Of a stretch of DNA of 64,000 bases, positions 23,353 through 35,874 are shown in pieces. Under the pieces are notes generated by a model that had not been told where the DNA came from, did no database searches, and saw only the letters and a program-made list of their open reading frames with translations. Where the stretch lies: NCBI GenBank assembly GCA_029962745.1, contig CM057153.1, forward strand, positions 7,541,186 through 7,605,185, in the 5' to 3' direction. The stretch's first letter is position 1. Each line of letters starts with the position of its first letter. Both the position numbers and the translations under genes were made by a program. This DNA comes from Echinometra lucunter. Taxonomy: Eukaryota; Echinodermata; Echinoidea; Camarodonta; Echinometridae.

Positions 23353-25189
23353 TTTTCATTTTGACAATTGATCTCATTTCGTTATGGTTGTAGGTGTTTT
23401 TTCTCATAGACTTTTCATAGCAGGAAAATAAATACATAATGAATTGTACTGTGGTTAAAATGGTGATTCACTGATCAAGATTTGATGAAAGTAAAAAAAA
23501 ATGAAATAGAATAACTTCTAACTGATTGATGGAGACTTCTCAAGGCCATGGAAGAATACATGTACATGGCGAGTTATCTATTATTCACTAGGTCAAATAA
23601 TACACCTCACTCCTCACTGGGCTCCTCACTTTAGAGTAAAGTGACAAAATCCTTTGCTAATCAGGACGAAATACTGAGTGAAAAGGTGAGCTTGGCATAT
23701 TGGTAGTTCCTGAAATTCTGTCTCTGACTCTATATCTATCTTGATGCACATTGGTACCACTAAAAGTTATCTAATTATATTTTAATTTTTTATCTCTCCT
23801 AGCTATGTTTTATTGACTTGTGTTTCAATTCACTGTAATCATAAATTCAAAATAGCACATCAACTTGAGAAGACACTTATCTAATATATACCACCGCGAC
23901 AATAACTGCACATACCAACAGGGCTGTAAAACATGTAATACCATCAGGCCATAGGAAGGAGTATATTTGAACCTGAAAGGTCTAAATGTCAATATGGACC
24001 CATTTTGACCTACAAAAGTGTGGAAGTATTATTCACCCAGCCTTCTAGGTCCAAAGGTCCATATCTTCCACATTTTTCGGTCAGATTCCAACAGGTATAT
24101 ATACCACCAAAAACATCAAAGTAAAAGTTGATCACTTCCTTTGCAGTTGGCAAAGACATGACCATTTAAGACCTTGAATAATAGGGAATTGATACATGAA
24201 AAATAAGAATTACAAAAGGATGAACCAAGAGAGATATTAATAAGTTCTTTTTCTTGCAAAACAAAGGGGGTGGGGGATAACAGGCACAAAAAAGAAGAAT
24301 ACATGTAGGCCAATTACTTACTGTTCTTGAACAAATATACGACTTGAAAAAGTTTATCAAAAACATAATACCCTACAGCAGTATCACCAGCAAAAAAAGA
24401 AGCTGTCAACCGATACCTTCACTCAGATGACAAATAATATTCCTAAAACAAGGTACTTCATTTTTTAAATAGGGCTGTTGTGATATGAGGAGGTAAATAC
24501 CAATAGATAACACCTGTTTACTTGATAAACTCTGCTTTGTTTTTTGTACAATATGTACATTCTGATTAATACATGCTTTGGACCATAAAGGATCATGTAA
24601 CATCTGAGCTAGTATTGTGAATGTATTAACAAAATAACAGGTATGATTAATGAACAAATGGTAAGCGATTACTAATGGAGAATTGACAATGCAACCGTGA
24701 GACAATCTATGTGGTTAAAGTTGACAGAGAGAAAAAAAAATGAAGTATTTTTGGCTTATATCCAATTTCATGCTGCACATAAACATGACAACAAAAGTTC
24801 CTGAAAGAACGAGGTTTTGAAAGAAAATATCACCTAGAAAAACAGACCAAGGCTTCATTTCAGCTGGATTCCATTCCATAAAACATTTCTACGATGTGAA
24901 GAGAGGTAGAAAAACCTTTCTCTTGCATGAAATCATGGCTGGACTATGCAAACTAAGCGACATATTGTGGTAATATTTATCAATCTGGAGTGCTTTGTGA
25001 CCCAATAAATGTCAGTGGAAAGGGGAGAATGAAGCGTCGGACTGAGTGGTTTGATTGTTCTCCATCAAGTGACAGATCCATCAAAGAGAATAGAGTGGGT
25101 GGGTGGGTGGGAAGGCGAGTAGGGGTGTCTCTCGTTTACAACGCCCACTATAGTTATGCCTCATTACCACTTCACAAGTCTATGTGGCC
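23353..25189. other. non-coding DNA
   Basis: AT-rich, without a supportable gene or repeat; frames of 65-99 codons near 24.1-24.7 kb are low in informative composition. Confidence 0.45.
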
Positions 25190-25620
25190 AGGATTTATTT
25201 GGTGCACAAATGTGATTTAGAGGGAAGAAACAATCTTCATCAAATTCATAGATTTTGTGAGTTTATGTCATAGGCTTGTTATTTTCTTGGTGCAGCAGGA
25301 TGGTTATAACACAAAGTCAACAATCAATTTTCTTCAAATTAGGATGCATAAGTTTTACCTTGCTCAACATGCATTTGGTGCACAAACGTGATTTCAAGGT
25401 AAAAACAGTATTAGTCAAATTTATAGATGTGGCGAATACATGGTGAACACATGGGTATGCGGATGGTTAAACACAAAGTCAATAATTAATCTTCATCAAA
25501 TGCTATTGAAACTAGCCCTTTATGATAAGGATTTATTTGGTGAACTAATATGATTTAGAGATAATTAAAACAATGATGGTCAATTTATCATAGATTTCAT
25601 AAATGTATCTGGGCCCATAT
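25190..25620. repeat. diverged tandem repeat, about 160-180-bp unit, 3 copies
   Basis: ATTTGGTGCACAAATGTGATTT (near 25197), ATTTGGTGCACAAACGTGATTT (near 25373) and ATTTGGTGAACTAATATGATTT (near 25535) recur. Each is followed by an AAACA-rich stretch, CAAATT(T/C)ATAGAT and, in the first two, ACACAAAGTCAA. The copies are clearly diverged, so this is an old array. Confidence 0.6.
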
Positions 25621-27199
25621 TTCCTTTCTACATTTAACACAAGGATACAGATAATAAAAACATACGACAAGATTTAAATAAAATTCATTTTCTTTTTTTC
25701 AATATAATCCTCTTCTTTGGAAACCTGACTTTTTTGTCATTTCTCAATGTGAATAGAATAGAATAGATAATTTTACGCTCAACACATGCTCATCTGTGAG
25801 TGTGACACATCATTCCAATGAATAGGATGCCTGCGATAACGATAGCTGGGGTTTATAAAAAATATGTGTTATACCAAAATCAAATTGTGCCCAACAGGTT
25901 TATAACTGCTCAATCTTGGGTACCAGGTACCAGGTACCAGACATAAAATAACATAAAAGTTATCAAATATCAAGGCATAGCATTTCAATGTCAACTTTTA
26001 TCAGATAGAGTTCTACTTAGCAAAATATTACTTTTCATATAAAAATTAAGACAAATCTCGTCTAGCTCGTTACCACAAGGCTAAATAACTTTCAGGTGCA
26101 CTATACGATAGTGCATGGTAGGGGTCAAAGTACGGAGCCCTGCAAAATTCAAGTATTTTCAAGGATTGCGTGTAACTTGGAGACCTAAGGGTACTTCATC
26201 AAAAATATCCCCTACATTAAAGTGTTTTACCGCACACAAGTATACTTAATAGATCATCTGATTTTGGATTGGGGTAATGTAGGTTTAATATTTCATTTGC
26301 ACTTCAGAATAGCTTTCGTCAGCCTTAAATCTTTCAACTGATTTTCTAAAAAAGAACAGAAAGACTTGTCCTTGACACTTGTATCAACTCTGTAACTTTC
26401 ATTACCAAGATCATAGCATTAACAACTGCATGCTGAATTTTCTTTTTTCCATAAGCTTAATACATGGATCACATGATTCCTGTATGAAAAGGGTTAAATA
26501 AACAGCTTTATACTCTGACTGTACTCTTACAGTGAACATCTACTGCTTCTAAATCACTGAAGTGCTTTGCACTTTGATATTCCAGTATGCAAATGTTCAG
26601 CGCGGCTCAGAAAGCCCTTATGGAACTAACAAGAAGGGGTCACAGAAAACAAGGGCAAGCCGGTAGCTTTCAGGGTCAGACTGAATACAACTAATGGGAT
26701 ATCCAAACATTTAGGCCACTGACTAACACTGTTCTATACATTCATGTTCGATCCCTCATACACACTTTACCACGTTTTTGAATAATGTGTGTAAAACAAT
26801 ACAAATGTAAAACGATAATGAACGTGCAGCAGATTAATAATAAGATCACAAAAGGGTAGAATAATGTGAATACCATACTCTTCCTTTTTGTAAAGTATCT
26901 ACTACGCATCTTTTTAAACTGAGAAATGTATTCTACATGTATATAGAGTCTGATATCTAATTCTCAATTCCTGTACTAATTGTTATTCTGTAATTTACAA
27001 GTACATTTAAGTTATGTTTATAACTAGTCAAGAAACTGGAGGAAATGTTGACTGTTGTACTTCTTAAGTGAATAGATAGATGGCGCTTTTCGTGGTCTCT
27101 CTTGCCTTTATCTAGCTGCATTAAAAAAAAAAAAATACTATTACTCATCTTTTCTTCAGATTCACTTGATTGATATTGATATGTAACTCCTGTAAATTC
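25621..27199. other. non-coding DNA
   Basis: Nothing supportable as a gene. GGTACCAGGTACCAGGTACC triplication near 25919-25940, otherwise AT-rich unique sequence up to the LINE. Confidence 0.45.
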
Positions 27200-27429
27200 T
27201 TTTAACCGCCAAGACTAGGAGCCAAGTTCGGTAGCAGTTCGGATTTTACCTTTGACTTTTTGGATCATACAACTGTAAGTTACCCTTCGTTTGTTTCTTC
27301 GGTCCCACTCATATCTCTTGCTGCTGTTGGTTACATAATTGCTGCATGAAGTGATTACCGGTTGCCTGTGTCTTGCCAGTTGCCATATACATTTTTTGAC
27401 TGATTTTAGCTTTTTCTTGCCAATTGACA

Positions 27430-28218
27430 ATGTCCAACAAAACAGTTAAAGCTGTGATGGCTGAGCTCTTCGAAAAGGAGGAATTCTTTCAAGCAATCTC
27501 AGACGGCGTAGAGAAGAAACTTGGCACTATTTTAGACAGGCTCATTCAACAGGAATCACACATTGCTAAGTTTGAATCGGCTTGTAAAGTGAGAGATGCC
27601 CAGATACATGGCCTTGAGGCAAAGCTGGGTTCTTTGGAGACCAGGTGTGACAAGCTGGAGAGTGATCTTATGGATGCTCAAAATGGGAAGGATGAACGGG
27701 AGAAGCAATTAGGATCCCTTCAGACGGAGCTTCACAACCGAAATGAAGAAGTTCATAGCCTCAAACGAAGAATGAATTCATTGGAGCAGTACTCACGTCG
27801 GAATTGCGTTCGCATATTTGGAATCAAAGAAAAGTCAGGAGAGAGCACTGATGAAATCGTCTGTAATGTTGCACAGAAGATAGGAATTACCTTCAATTCC
27901 AGTGACATCGATCGCAGTCACCGTGTAGGCAAAGTTCCAGCTGACAAAGAAAAGAGCAGGGGTATCATCGTAAAGTTTCGCTCCTACAAGTGTTGCCAAC
28001 AACTTATCATGAATAGGAAGAAACTGAAAGGATTGCACATATCTGTGTTTGAAGACCTAACAGCTTCTAACTTCAAGCTGCTGCGTGATGCCCAGGCTTG
28101 CCCCAAATCTCTAGCAGCTTGGTCGTTGAGTGGACGTATCTATGTAAGTGCTGCAGCTGCAGATGGATCCTCAGTGAAGCATCTTATCACGTGTAAAGAA
28201 GATTTGCAAAGGCTGTAA
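27430..28218 (+). CDS. LINE ORF1 protein (coiled coil plus RRM-like RNA-binding domain)
   Basis: From the first ATG (ACAATGT, A at -3) the frame encodes 262 residues; an in-frame TGA lies upstream at 27397-27399. Residues about 35-120 have a high-Glu/Lys/Leu heptad-like pattern typical of a trimerising coiled coil (KLGSLETRCDKLESDL). Residues about 123-210 carry RRNCVRIFGI, DIDRSHRVG and RGIIVKF, the pattern of the RRM-type domain in ORF1 proteins of L1 and of some CR1/L2 elements. No CCHC zinc knuckle is visible. By family analogy it coats the element RNA as a chaperone. The frame is intact, unlike ORF2. The short poly-A/T stretches of the rest of the element are absent here. Confidence 0.85.
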   Translation: MSNKTVKAVMAELFEKEEFFQAISDGVEKKLGTILDRLIQQESHIAKFESACKVRDAQIHGLEAKLGSLETRCDKLESDLMDAQNGKDEREKQLGSLQTELHNRNEEVHSLKRRMNSLEQYSRRNCVRIFGIKEKSGESTDEIVCNVAQKIGITFNSSDIDRSHRVGKVPADKEKSRGIIVKFRSYKCCQQLIMNRKKLKGLHISVFEDLTASNFKLLRDAQACPKSLAAWSLSGRIYVSAAAADGSSVKHLITCKEDLQRL

Positions 28219-28527
28219 GTCTTTTATGTGTTTTGTGACTGATTATCTATCAATGCCCCAGGACTTGAAGGACTTTATGGTTTTTTTTTAGGCTCCTAGC
28301 ACTGGCATTTTTTCTTTTCATTACAGTGCATCATATTAAACTTTTGATTTTTTTTTTCTTGATATACCCATGTATTCATATACTTGTTTTTCTTGTTTGT
28401 TTGTTTGTTTTTTTTTTCCTCTTCATTTGCTCTGTTTGGGTTTTTTTTTTTTTTTTTTTTTTTTTTTTCTATTTGACTTGGAGTCATAGTTGTTTATGTG
28501 TGTGTATGCATGTGTAGTTAAGTGGAT
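28219..28527 (+). other. LINE inter-ORF spacer with T-rich run
   Basis: About 310 bp between ORF1 stop and ORF2 ATG, containing repeated TTTG units and a run of about 29 T at 28441-28469. Short frames on both strands here are homopolymer artefacts. Confidence 0.6.
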
Positions 28528-31500
28528 ATGATTGAGAAACAAACTTATGCACAATTCTTAAAATCCATTGATTTACCAACTATTTCTGAGTATCTGTCAC
28601 CTGAGATTAATGAAACTGAATCCATGTACAATTTTGGGCCAACTCAGTCTTTTTATACCCCTAATGAATTTAATGATTTCAGTAAAAGTTTGGATAAAAA
28701 TAATTCATGTTTATTCTCTGTATTACATTGTAATTGCAGAAGTATGAACAAAATTTTGATGGTTTAACTTCCTTTATTAGTACCTTGGATGTGCAGTTTT
28801 CATTGATAGGTATAACAGAAACCTGGCTTAGAGATGCTGATTGTTTTTATAATATTAATAACTATTCTTTCTTAGCTCATGGTAGAGAGGAAAAAAGAGG
28901 TGGTGGAGTTGCCCTCTATATTGGCAATGCTTTGGATTTTAAATGTAGAATTGATTTAGATTTGAATACTGCCCATTTTGAATCTATATTTGTTGAGATA
29001 AACAATTTTAATAGAAATATTATAGTCGGGGTGATTTATCGTCCTCCGAATCAATCAGTGCAATCTTTTATTGATTCATTTAATGAAATTTTGAATATTG
29101 TAAATAAGGAGAATAAATTATTGTATTTAATGGGTGATTTTAATTTGAATTTATTACAAGTCACATCTTGCCTGAGAGTCAATGAATTTCTTGATGTTTG
29201 CTTGGTTCATAATATTTATCCTCTGATTCACACTCCTACACGAGTAACAAATCATTCTGTTACATTGTTAGATAATATTTTAACTAATGATCTAGATGAT
29301 ATGTTTGCAGGTGTAATCCTGAGTGATATCAGTGATCATTTTCCAGTTTTTTCGATCTCGAATCTTAAGCTACATCTGAATAAAGAACATGCTTTTGATA
29401 AACGTGTCATTAATGAAGAAAACAAATATCTTTTTGTAAAGGAAGTCAGTGAGATATCTTGGTCTATTAAAAGTCATGATGTTAATGAGGCATATAATGT
29501 GTTCTTGCAAAAGTTTTTAAATATTTATGAGTCATGCTTTCCAATTAAAAATTTTGTTAAAAAGAAATTCAAAAATAAACCATGGTTTAACAAATCATTA
29601 AGAAAGCTTTGTAATAGGAAATGTTATTTATATCGACGATACTTAGCAAGTTCAACTCCAGTAAGGTATGAAAAGTATAAGAAATTTAGAAATAAGGTAA
29701 CCGATGTAATTAAAAAAACAAAGAAAGACTATTTTAAATGCAAATTTAAAAATGCTGCAGGGGATATGAAAAACACATGGAAAATAATCAACACAGCTCT
29801 AGGTAGGGGTATTAAGAAGAGGGTATTACCTAGTTCAATTCAGTGCAATGAGGTAACTGAAAATGGGAAAGGTGCAATATGTAATGCTTTTAATAAATAC
29901 TTTGTAAACATAGGCCATACATTATCTTCTTCATTTGCTAATTCTGTTGACTCCATACAATATGTAACAAAAAATAACTCATCTATGTTCTTCACTCCAT
30001 GTACACCAAAAGAAGTTATCAATATAGTCTCAAAATTTAAAAATGGCAAGAGTCCCGGTTTTGATGGAGTACTTAGTGTATTGGTTAAGAGTGTTATTCA
30101 TATTTTATGTTATCCTCTGAGTGATATTATCAATTTATCTTTGAGTACTGGCATTGTCCCTGACAAATTAAAAATTGCCAAAGTTATTCCTGTTCATAAA
30201 AATGGATCAAAAGATGATTTATCAAATTATAGGCCTATATCTATTCTTCCTTGTTTTTCAAAGATTCTAGAGAAATGTGTATATATTCGTGTATATAAAT
30301 TCCTGGAAAAGTGCAATATCATTACTCCCAAACAGTTTGGTTTTCGAGCAGGACACTCTACATCTTATGCTATAATGGAGTTTATACGGAAGGTGTCAAA
30401 TGCCTTTGATAATAAAGAAATAATGATTGGTTTGTTTTTAGACCTTAGCAAAGCTTTTGACTCTCTTGATCATACAATTTTATTAAATAAACTGGAATGT
30501 TATGGGATTAGGGGTATTGCTTTTGAATGGTTTAAAAGTTATATAAGTAATCGTAAACAATATGTAGCATTAGATAAATATGAATCACAAACAGTGACAG
30601 TTAGATGTGGTGTACCACAAGGGTCAATCTTAGGCCCACTGTTATTTCTTTTATATGTAAACGATCTTTGCAATGTCTCCAATCTGTTAGAATTAATATT
30701 ATTTGCAGATGACACTAGTGTCTTCATGTCTCATCGAGATATTACAATTCTTCAAATAGATTTAATTCAGAATTTGATAAACTGGTTGACTGGCTTTATA
30801 ACAATAAACTTGTACTTAATATTAAGAAAACAAATTTTTTGGCTTTTACTAACAAACATACTGACATTACTCAAGTTAAAGTTAAAGTCAAGGACTCCTT
30901 TATTAATCAGGTTACTCATACAACATTTTTAGGCATCACGATTGATAATAAATTAAGTTGGAAGGAACACACTGGTGTCATCTGCAATAAAATATCTAAA
31001 CGTGTTGGTGTGTTTTATAAATTGAAATTTTTTCCAAAGGAAACGTTGATGACCTTATATAATACATTGGTATTGCCCCATTTATATTATTGCATTCCTA
31101 TTTGGGCATGCTCTAGTGCTCAAAATACAAATAGACTTTTACTCCTACAGAAGAAGATTATAAGAATTGTGTCTCATAGCCAATACCTTGCCCATACTAT
31201 GCCTCTTTTCTACAATCTGAAAACTTTGAGAATATCTGACATATATGAGTATCATTGTGCAATATTTATGTTTTTATGTTTTAATAAACTCTTACCAAGT
31301 GCTATATTAAATTATTTTGAACTAAATAAAAACATTCATAGGCATCAGACTAGGTATTCGAATAACTTTCATATTCCAGGGGTGAGAACATCAGTTTGCC
31401 AAAATACAATTTTTTTTAGGGGTCCCAAAATTTGGAACAACATACCACTAGAAATTAGACTGAGTAAATCACTGAATAGCTTTAAAAGAAAAATGAAATT

Positions 31501-31534
31501 GTACTTACTACAACAGTACTCAAATGTGCAATAG
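28528..31534 (+). pseudogene. LINE ORF2: endonuclease and reverse transcriptase, two frameshifts
   Basis: Three overlapping frame segments make one polyprotein. Segment 1 (28528-28767) leads to LHCNCRSMNK, the start of the apurinic/apyrimidinic endonuclease domain, and then shifts frame at a run of A near 28752. Segment 2 (about 28750-30932) continues with GITETWL, GVIYRPPN, GDFNLNLL and SDISDHFP (endonuclease catalytic Glu, Asp/Asn and Ser-Asp-His motifs). The reverse transcriptase follows: RPISILPCFSKILEKC, FRAGHSTS, LFLDLSKAFDSLDH, GVPQGSILGPLLF and FADD, all catalytic aspartates present. A second shift near 30775 passes to segment 3 (to 31534) with FLGITIDNKLSW and the C-terminal region usual in this group, ending TAA/TAG. 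Both shifts look like single-base losses, so active protein is not expected. No RNase H domain is seen. Confidence 0.85.
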
Positions 31535-31996
31535 TTTTATTTTGATATGTGCGCGTGCGTGTGTATGTGTGTGTGTGAGGGGGCGTGTGTGTGTATGTGT
31601 GTTTGGGGAGGGAGGGGGGGGGGGGGGGTGGTTGTAATAAGCATGAATGTGGTGTGTGTACATGTGCGTTTTTACGCACTAAATTCTCATCTTTTTTCCC
31701 CTCTCTATGCCATCAATAATTTTGTTTTGAATAATGTACTTTTTCACAATTTTTAATTCAGATACTGGAGATAGACTTTTATATAAGGCTCTGCCTTTCT
31801 GTCTTCTCCGAATACTTTCATTATTGTACCTTTCATTATTGTACCTTTACATGGCTACTCTTTATTGTCACCATGTTTCTTCTCTCGTATATTGTTATTT
31901 ATTTATGCAGTATTTTGATATTTGTATCTGTTTGTCTTTGTAAGTTTCCTTTTTTTAAATGAAAGTATTGAATAAACTTGAATTGAATTGAATTAT
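31535..31996 (+). other. LINE 3' UTR and TTGAA tail
   Basis: Begins with a TG-rich run leading into a G run (about 31548-31628), then T-rich sequence. It ends with GAATAAACTTGAATTGAATTG: an AATAAA hexamer directly followed by the TTGAA-type tandem tail that CR1/L2 reverse transcriptases use for priming. Confidence 0.7.
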
Positions 31997-32870
31997 ATAC
32001 TTCATTAATTTGTATCTGCTTTATGACTCTGGATTGGTGTTGTGCTGAACAACTGCAATGTTTAATGTAAACTTGATAATTTTATGTAATGTCTGGCATT
32101 ATTTTGAATTAATATTCCTCATCAATGTTGAAAATAATTTACTACCTTGACATCTAATTCATGTCTTAGATATTTCTATATCTCACGTATTAAATTCTGT
32201 AACAAGCAATTCTATTCTGATAATTTATTAATTTTCCATTTGAGTGATATTTGCACTGATTGTGCAATTCCTCTATCTATCTTTTTGTTTTCTTCCATCA
32301 CTGCATGGATGTACGCACAGGTTATTACCCTTTCTGTGGATCAGTTTAATTTTTATTAATTGCAAATTACAAGATTCATTTTCAATTCCAATATCTCTAT
32401 GAATAATTTATAATAATTTATATAACTTTGTATATCAGTTTTCATGAATATTCCTCATTACTGGCTTATCACACTGCTGTTCAAATTCAAAATCTCATTT
32501 CTGTGTGAACATTTCCTATTAAAATGAATCACATTTTGTTATCATGCTTTTGTGAATATTCATGCGTGAAATTCTTATTTGAAATTATATTTATTCCTCT
32601 TCCCAGGTTTTCTTCTTCCTTATATCTGTCTTTTGCTGGTCTGTTTTTAACTTCCTCTTTTAGAATTGTTACATTCATTTCCCTGTTAAGTTTAATGTTT
32701 AATGTTCCATGCAGGACTTCCATGTTACTTTGATTCTGATTATGATGTTTTATACCGGATCAAATTTTTATCACATTGCATTTCAGAAGCAAATTCAATT
32801 TGATTCAGCCTTTCACTGCTATATTTGATTTTTTAAAATAAATAAACGTGAACAATTCAATTCAATACAA
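31997..32870 (+). mobile_element. possible second LINE 3' fragment
   Basis: T-rich sequence in the same style as the LINE 3' UTR ends near 32868 in AATAAATAAACGTGAACAAT followed by TCAATTCAATAC, resembling another element tail. No reverse-transcriptase motif remains. It could be an older truncated copy into whose neighbourhood the LINE inserted. Confidence 0.35.
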
Positions 32871-33120
32871 ATTAAACTATGAAGGGGATTGCACGGGCAA
32901 CCAAACATGTATGGAAAGTAGACATTCATGCATACAAATTTATGGAAAGCACAAGATTCACCCATCAGGAGCAATTCTGCTTTTTCAGGCGTCATATTGA
33001 GGATCACTTTGCTTTTACCGGTGGTTTGGTATCCAAACTAACAAGATAGAGGACCTCTCCAAAGACTGAAACCACTACTTTTTGAGTGGATTTCAATAAC
33101 TGTGGAGTGGATCCAACTCC

Positions 33121-33545
33121 AGAAGTAATCACTAAAGATAACTTATAAAGGCTTGCTCACATATGAAGCGGCAAAGCCCCATGGTAAATCCTGTGGGTTT
33201 TTTTTTTTACACATAAAACGATGGTAAATGAAGTGGCAAAAAAAAAATTAAAATGCCGAGGCAGAAATCACCCTTTTCGTCCATTTAGCCTCCTGGCGGC
33301 AAAACGGTGTGGACCAATAAAGTTCTTACAAAGTTAGTGCAAAATATGATGTCAAGAGTTTGTTTTTGCAACTACTGGCAAAACTCTCTTCCTCTTGAGT
33401 GTAAACTGTTACTGATTAATGAGCATCTCATTATTAGTGTGGTGGTAAAAATAAAATGCAGAGGTTTCCTCCATGGGGATTTGCCACTGAATATCCGAAT
33501 AAGCCTTATGAGTGAATTTCCATTCATCCACATCATGGGATCATA
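33121..33545 (+). repeat. dispersed repeat, copy 1
   Basis: Shares a series of matching blocks with 35875-36255 in the same order and orientation: CACATATGAAG, GCCTCCTGG(C/T)(G/A)GCAAAA, GGTGTGG(A/G)CCA, GGCAAAAC(T/A)CTC, GCATCTCATTA and TGCCACTG. The copies are strongly diverged. No element ends or target duplication recognised. Confidence 0.6.
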
Positions 33546-34410
33546 ACTGGTGATATCACAAAGTGGGTGCGCCCGTGAAACAAACTGAATGTATCGAGGG
33601 TAGATTAGAAAAAGAACGATTATCTTCATTAAATGATGCATGGGATTGTGGTATGTCATTTTTCAATGTTCAAATCCCTAATGGCCCCCAAATAAATGAT
33701 CTCTGCATATTTCTACTGAAAGAAAGAAATTTGTTTACTTTTTGATAGAAAATCTGCCCTCATTAACTGTGAAGGTAAATTACAAAGTAATATCTGTTAT
33801 CCACAAACTGGAAAATTAGATGATTAGGTAAAATAGACTACAGCACATTTCAATTCTAAATCCCCCCCCCCCCCCTTCCATCTATATTCCCAAGCTTACA
33901 ATGACTCATAAAGTATGTTCTCACCTTGTATTAATGGTTAAGAGAAATATATGTGACTCAAACTCTTGGTAGGTATAACTCACACACGTTGTAAAACTCA
34001 ATGTACTTTTTTCACAACACAGAACCTGACTGGTAATAGAAGGGGAGGTATCAAACATCCTTTACAAAATCGTGAGTGCTTTAAAAAAAATCAATGTGAA
34101 ATGCAACTTCAGCTTCAGTGTGCGATGTGTGGTATGGTAGCAGACAACTTGTACACGTTCTCTCTCTCTCTCTCTCTCCTTCTCTCTCTCTCTCCCCGAG
34201 ACTCTCCCTGGCAGATTTATTCAGAAATCCTACTAAGTTATACATAGGCAGGAGTGCACGAGGACCAGACACAAAAGAAGAAAATTCAGGAGGTAAAACT
34301 ATACCCTCCCAGTCCTGAAATGCAACCAAAGGCCTGCTTTCTAGAGTGAAATGGAACACAGGTTAAAAGAGAATGTTTTGGGTGATGCAATTGATTTTGT
34401 TTCAATTTAC
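33546..34410. other. non-coding DNA with C and CT runs
   Basis: Poly-C at about 33861-33876 and CT run at about 34159-34193. Frames over these are simple-sequence artefacts. This would be intron of the candidate minus-strand gene. Confidence 0.45.
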
Positions 34411-34485
34411 CTTTCTCTGCACCTTTCCACGCTCTTTGTTGGTATTCCTGGACACCGTAGTAGCCGGCTTGATACTGATTTCCAC
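34411..34485 (-). CDS. candidate 75-bp internal exon (phase 1-1)
   Basis: On the minus strand TTTTTTGTGCCCCCGTAG is a strong acceptor and AGAAAG/GTAAAT a good donor. The 75 nt between them, entered in phase 1, read NQYQAGYYGVQEYQQR followed by AWKGAEK, and leave in phase 1. The Gln/Tyr/Gly-rich composition and A/G-rich third-position pattern are unlike the flanks. Joined to the exon ending at 54375 the split codon becomes Gly. Being a multiple of three, it could be a cassette exon. An alternative donor GGAAAG/GTGCAG would shorten it by 12 nt in the same frame. The family is not recognised; Tyr/Gln-rich segments are common in disordered regions of RNA-binding and transcription-related proteins. 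Confidence 0.5.
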
Positions 34486-35874
34486 CTACGGGGGCACAAA
34501 AAACGAGGTATTGCCAATTTAAAGATCAGAATTACAAGATTACAACATGCTGATGAGATTTGTGGGATTTTAGTATTACGGAAAATCATGATAACACATC
34601 TATCACTTAAACTTCTTGATTGCTTTATGTCAGAAAATAAAAGTAATGTTAAAAGTTAATATGAAAAGTTATAAAAAGCAATCTGAGGGTGCAGAGATAA
34701 CATATCAAAAATACATTCAGTCAATGTTCACACAGTACAGAATAATGGAATTATTCTCTTTTTTTTTTTTTTCAAAATCATATTTGAATTAAAAGAATCA
34801 TTGCATAATACAGGTGTTAGATTAATTCATTTATCACCCTTAAAAAATATTAAATCTTATGAGAAGGAACTGAAACTTAACTTCCTGCCAATCATGAAAG
34901 GACTCTAAATAAAACCCTCCCTTCCCTTTACCATGAAAGAAAATACAAGGCTTTCTTGAAATAATCATCTGCAATGTTATTTGCAAGAAATCATGGCAAA
35001 GCATAAGATGATACTTAAGTAGCAAATCTATTTGTCTATTTTTTTTCAGTAAAAGCAAAAAGTTTTATGCAGAGATGGCTCACATACTGAATTTTAGTAC
35101 ATACAACATACATAATAAATACCAGCAATGAAAAACAAGATAAATATTGAATTGAAAATATAATAAAGGTTGACCTCAAAAACATCAAAATGTCAAATAT
35201 TCTTAGTCCATTTAAAGAAGATCTGAATGAAAAAAAATGGCAGCTATACCATTAAGATAGTACAATATGATGAGCAAGCTAGATTAACCCTTTTTTGTGA
35301 ATACTATCTTTAATAATTAAGCCATAGCCTCCGAATCTTGAATCTAAAGATACTGTGTATAGTAAATTAATCTGGCAATTCCAACTTCTAGTTTATAATG
35401 CTCATAGTATAACCAGAAATAAAATTATTCATAGTAATCTCAGTCTAATTTTCATTGAGTGAATGTAAAACATAAGAGAACGATAAATTAGTTTATACAA
35501 TTGCCATTTGGAGACATAAATTACCTACATGTATGCTAGTAATAGAAAACCAAACAATGTACAAAATAATATGGAATTTCAAAATAATAAGTAAACCCTT
35601 TGCCTGCAAAATATGTCTACCCATCACTGGAAAACATGATTATGGCAATTCAAAGGAATGAAACCAACTACCATATGAGCAATAATAAGTGACATATATA
35701 TATATATATATATATTTTAAAGTTCTGAAATAATTTTACTCCATTTTCCCCTTAATCAAAATGAAAGATCAAGGTAAAGAGAGTTCAGGTACATGTAACT
35801 TTTCTTTAAAAAATTATGTAGGAAAAGAGAAAAAAAAGGGGGGAACCAATAAGTTTTGTACACTGAGAACCAAA
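34486..35874. other. non-coding DNA
   Basis: Very AT-rich; (TA)n at about 35696-35715. No gene or element recognised. Confidence 0.5.

Larger units (their letters stand above)
27200..31996 (+). mobile_element. nearly full-length CR1/L2-group non-LTR retrotransposon
   Basis: The element has a short 5' leader, an ORF1 (RNA-binding protein), a spacer rich in T, an ORF2 with apurinic-type endonuclease and reverse transcriptase, a 3' UTR with a TG/G-rich run, and a tail of TTGAA repeats ending near 31996. This order and the microsatellite-like tail in place of poly-A fit the CR1/L2 side of the Jockey superfamily. ORF2 is interrupted by two single-base frameshifts (about 28752 and 30775), so this copy is probably immobile but recent. 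The 5' boundary is approximate. No target-site duplication was found, as is usual in this group. Confidence 0.85.

Noticed and set aside
29840..30727. Minus-strand ORFs inside the LINE
   Set aside because: Antisense shadows of the reverse-transcriptase coding sequence.
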